Assembly (NCBI GenBank): GCA_036265385.1
Contig: DATAPD010000072.1
Span: forward strand, 1 to 7,857
Length of the DNA: 7,857 nt
Reading direction: 5' to 3'
Origin: DATAPD01 sp036265385
GTDB taxonomy: Bacteria > Acidobacteriota > Terriglobia > Terriglobales > Acidobacteriaceae
The notes under the pieces are model-generated. The model was not told the origin of the DNA, ran no database searches, and saw nothing but the letters and a program-made list of their open reading frames with translations. The position numbers were made by a program, and so were the translations under genes. Positions 6,973 to 7,857 of this stretch are shown here, piece by piece. Each line of letters opens with the position of its first letter. Within the stretch, counting starts at the first letter, position 1.

Positions 6973-7857
6973 GTGCCCCAACTCGCATTCTTCCTGGGAA
7001 AAGGCGGGGTCGGTAAGACAACGGTATCCAGCGCTTACGCCGTGCACTGTGCGCGTCAAAACGGCCATCAACGCGTCATCCTGATATCCACTGACCCGGC
7101 GCATTCCCTGGCGGACGTTCTGCAGAAGAAACTGACATCGAAAATCTCTACAATCGCAGTCTCCCACCGTCACAAGTTGCACGTCTGGCAGGTGGACTCG
7201 GTCGAACTGTTTCGCAAATTCTTGGATAAGTACCGCGACGAAATTCTATCCGTCATTGATGCGGGCGCGATCTTTTCACGCAGTGACATCGAACCGCTCA
7301 TCGACTCGGCGCTGCCCGGCATGGCAGAGATGTCAGCGTTGTTGGCCATTCACCAAGCCGTCGAGTCGGGGCGGTACCATCGGATCGTCGTTGATACGGC
7401 ACCGTTCGGCCACACCATTCGCCTGTTCGAGTTGCCGGGCCACTTCCGGCGTTTCCTTTCATTTTTAGAGCTTGCCGCCAGCCGCGATCGAGTACTCGCC
7501 GCTCACTTCGGTGGCGTAGCCGGCGGTCCTGCCCAGCAATTCTTGACGGAATGGAGAACGTTGGCAGAGGCTCTTCAGATGTCCTTCGGGACAGCAGCAG
7601 AGCTGTTTCTTGTTACCACTCCTGAAAAATTTGCGCTGAGTGAATCGGTACGTGCGGTCGCGGAGTTGACAGAGAGCTCTTCAGAAGCTGTGATCAAAAC
7701 GACTGTTCTGAACCGTGCGGTGCTCGGTAAGAGCACTTGCTTAACCTGCAAGAAAAAGAGCCACCACACCAATGCTGCGCGCCAGTTCTTGTCGCGCAAG
7801 TTTCCCGACAGCACATTATTGATCGGAGAAGATCCCGGTTTCCCGATCCTAGGGGTG
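6973..7857 (+). CDS. ArsA/Get3-family ATPase (3' end beyond window)
   Basis: The frame stays open for 295 codons to the right edge; the C-terminus is missing. Residues 9-17 are the deviant P-loop GKGGVGKTT, with the signature first lysine (Lys10) that acts across the dimer in this family. LISTDPAHSLADVL (37-50) is the switch I region and VVDTAPFGHT (139-148) the switch II region, the latter diagnostic of ArsA/Get3. A Cys-x2-Cys pair, Cys256 and Cys259, followed by a basic stretch, matches the zinc-binding pair at the Get3 dimer interface. Family members drive arsenite export (ArsA with ArsB) or deliver tail-anchored membrane proteins (Get3). No ars genes are adjacent, so the function here is open. 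It begins 47 bases after the TonB-family stop on the same strand, so co-transcription is plausible. GTG 6973 is the only usable start: an in-frame stop lies at 6949-6951 with no ATG, GTG or TTG between. AGGCGG near 6943 is too far upstream to be a normal ribosome site. Confidence 0.9.
   Translation, partial: MPQLAFFLGKGGVGKTTVSSAYAVHCARQNGHQRVILISTDPAHSLADVLQKKLTSKISTIAVSHRHKLHVWQVDSVELFRKFLDKYRDEILSVIDAGAIFSRSDIEPLIDSALPGMAEMSALLAIHQAVESGRYHRIVVDTAPFGHTIRLFELPGHFRRFLSFLELAASRDRVLAAHFGGVAGGPAQQFLTEWRTLAEALQMSFGTAAELFLVTTPEKFALSESVRAVAELTESSSEAVIKTTVLNRAVLGKSTCLTCKKKSHHTNAARQFLSRKFPDSTLLIGEDPGFPILGV

Overview
The window looks like a chromosomal segment of an Acidobacteriota bacterium (Terriglobia-like). 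This is inferred from protein character, not from a database search. The evidence is an outer-membrane receptor of the Oar-like type with an N-terminal carboxypeptidase-regulatory-like domain (a family greatly expanded in Acidobacteriota), a TonB-family protein, a moderately GC-rich base composition, and loosely packed genes with weak Shine-Dalgarno sequences. No rRNA, tRNA, insertion sequence, phage gene or CRISPR array is visible.

Layout. Positions 1-2460 (minus) hold the first 820 codons of a TonB-dependent receptor that runs off the left edge. A 376-base gap (2461-2836) contains an AT-rich stretch and several small GTG(N2-3)CAC dyads. Positions 2837-5803 (minus) encode a 988-residue protein with two receiver-like domains, a PEP-synthase/PPDK-type ATP-grasp domain and a distinctive C-terminal module. 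It lacks the phosphohistidine and PEP/pyruvate-barrel domains that normally accompany that ATP-grasp. A 435-base divergent gap (5804-6238) holds a speculative 53-codon membrane-protein ORF and probably promoters for both directions. On the plus strand follow a 228-residue TonB-family protein (6239-6925) and, 47 bases later, a GTG-started ArsA/Get3-type ATPase (6973 onward), which runs off the right edge.

How they fit together. The TonB-family protein could energise receptors such as the one at the left, but the two genes are separated and on opposite strands, and no exbB/exbD is present, so a specific pairing is not shown. The ArsA/Get3-like ATPase may be co-transcribed with the TonB-family gene; no functional link is evident. 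The most unusual gene is the receiver/ATP-grasp fusion. Its nucleotide-binding residues look intact, one of its two receivers has all the phosphorylation residues, and its phosphoryl acceptor is unknown.

Limits: everything is read by eye and translated by hand. Family names rest on motif recognition, and promoter and small-ORF calls are weak.
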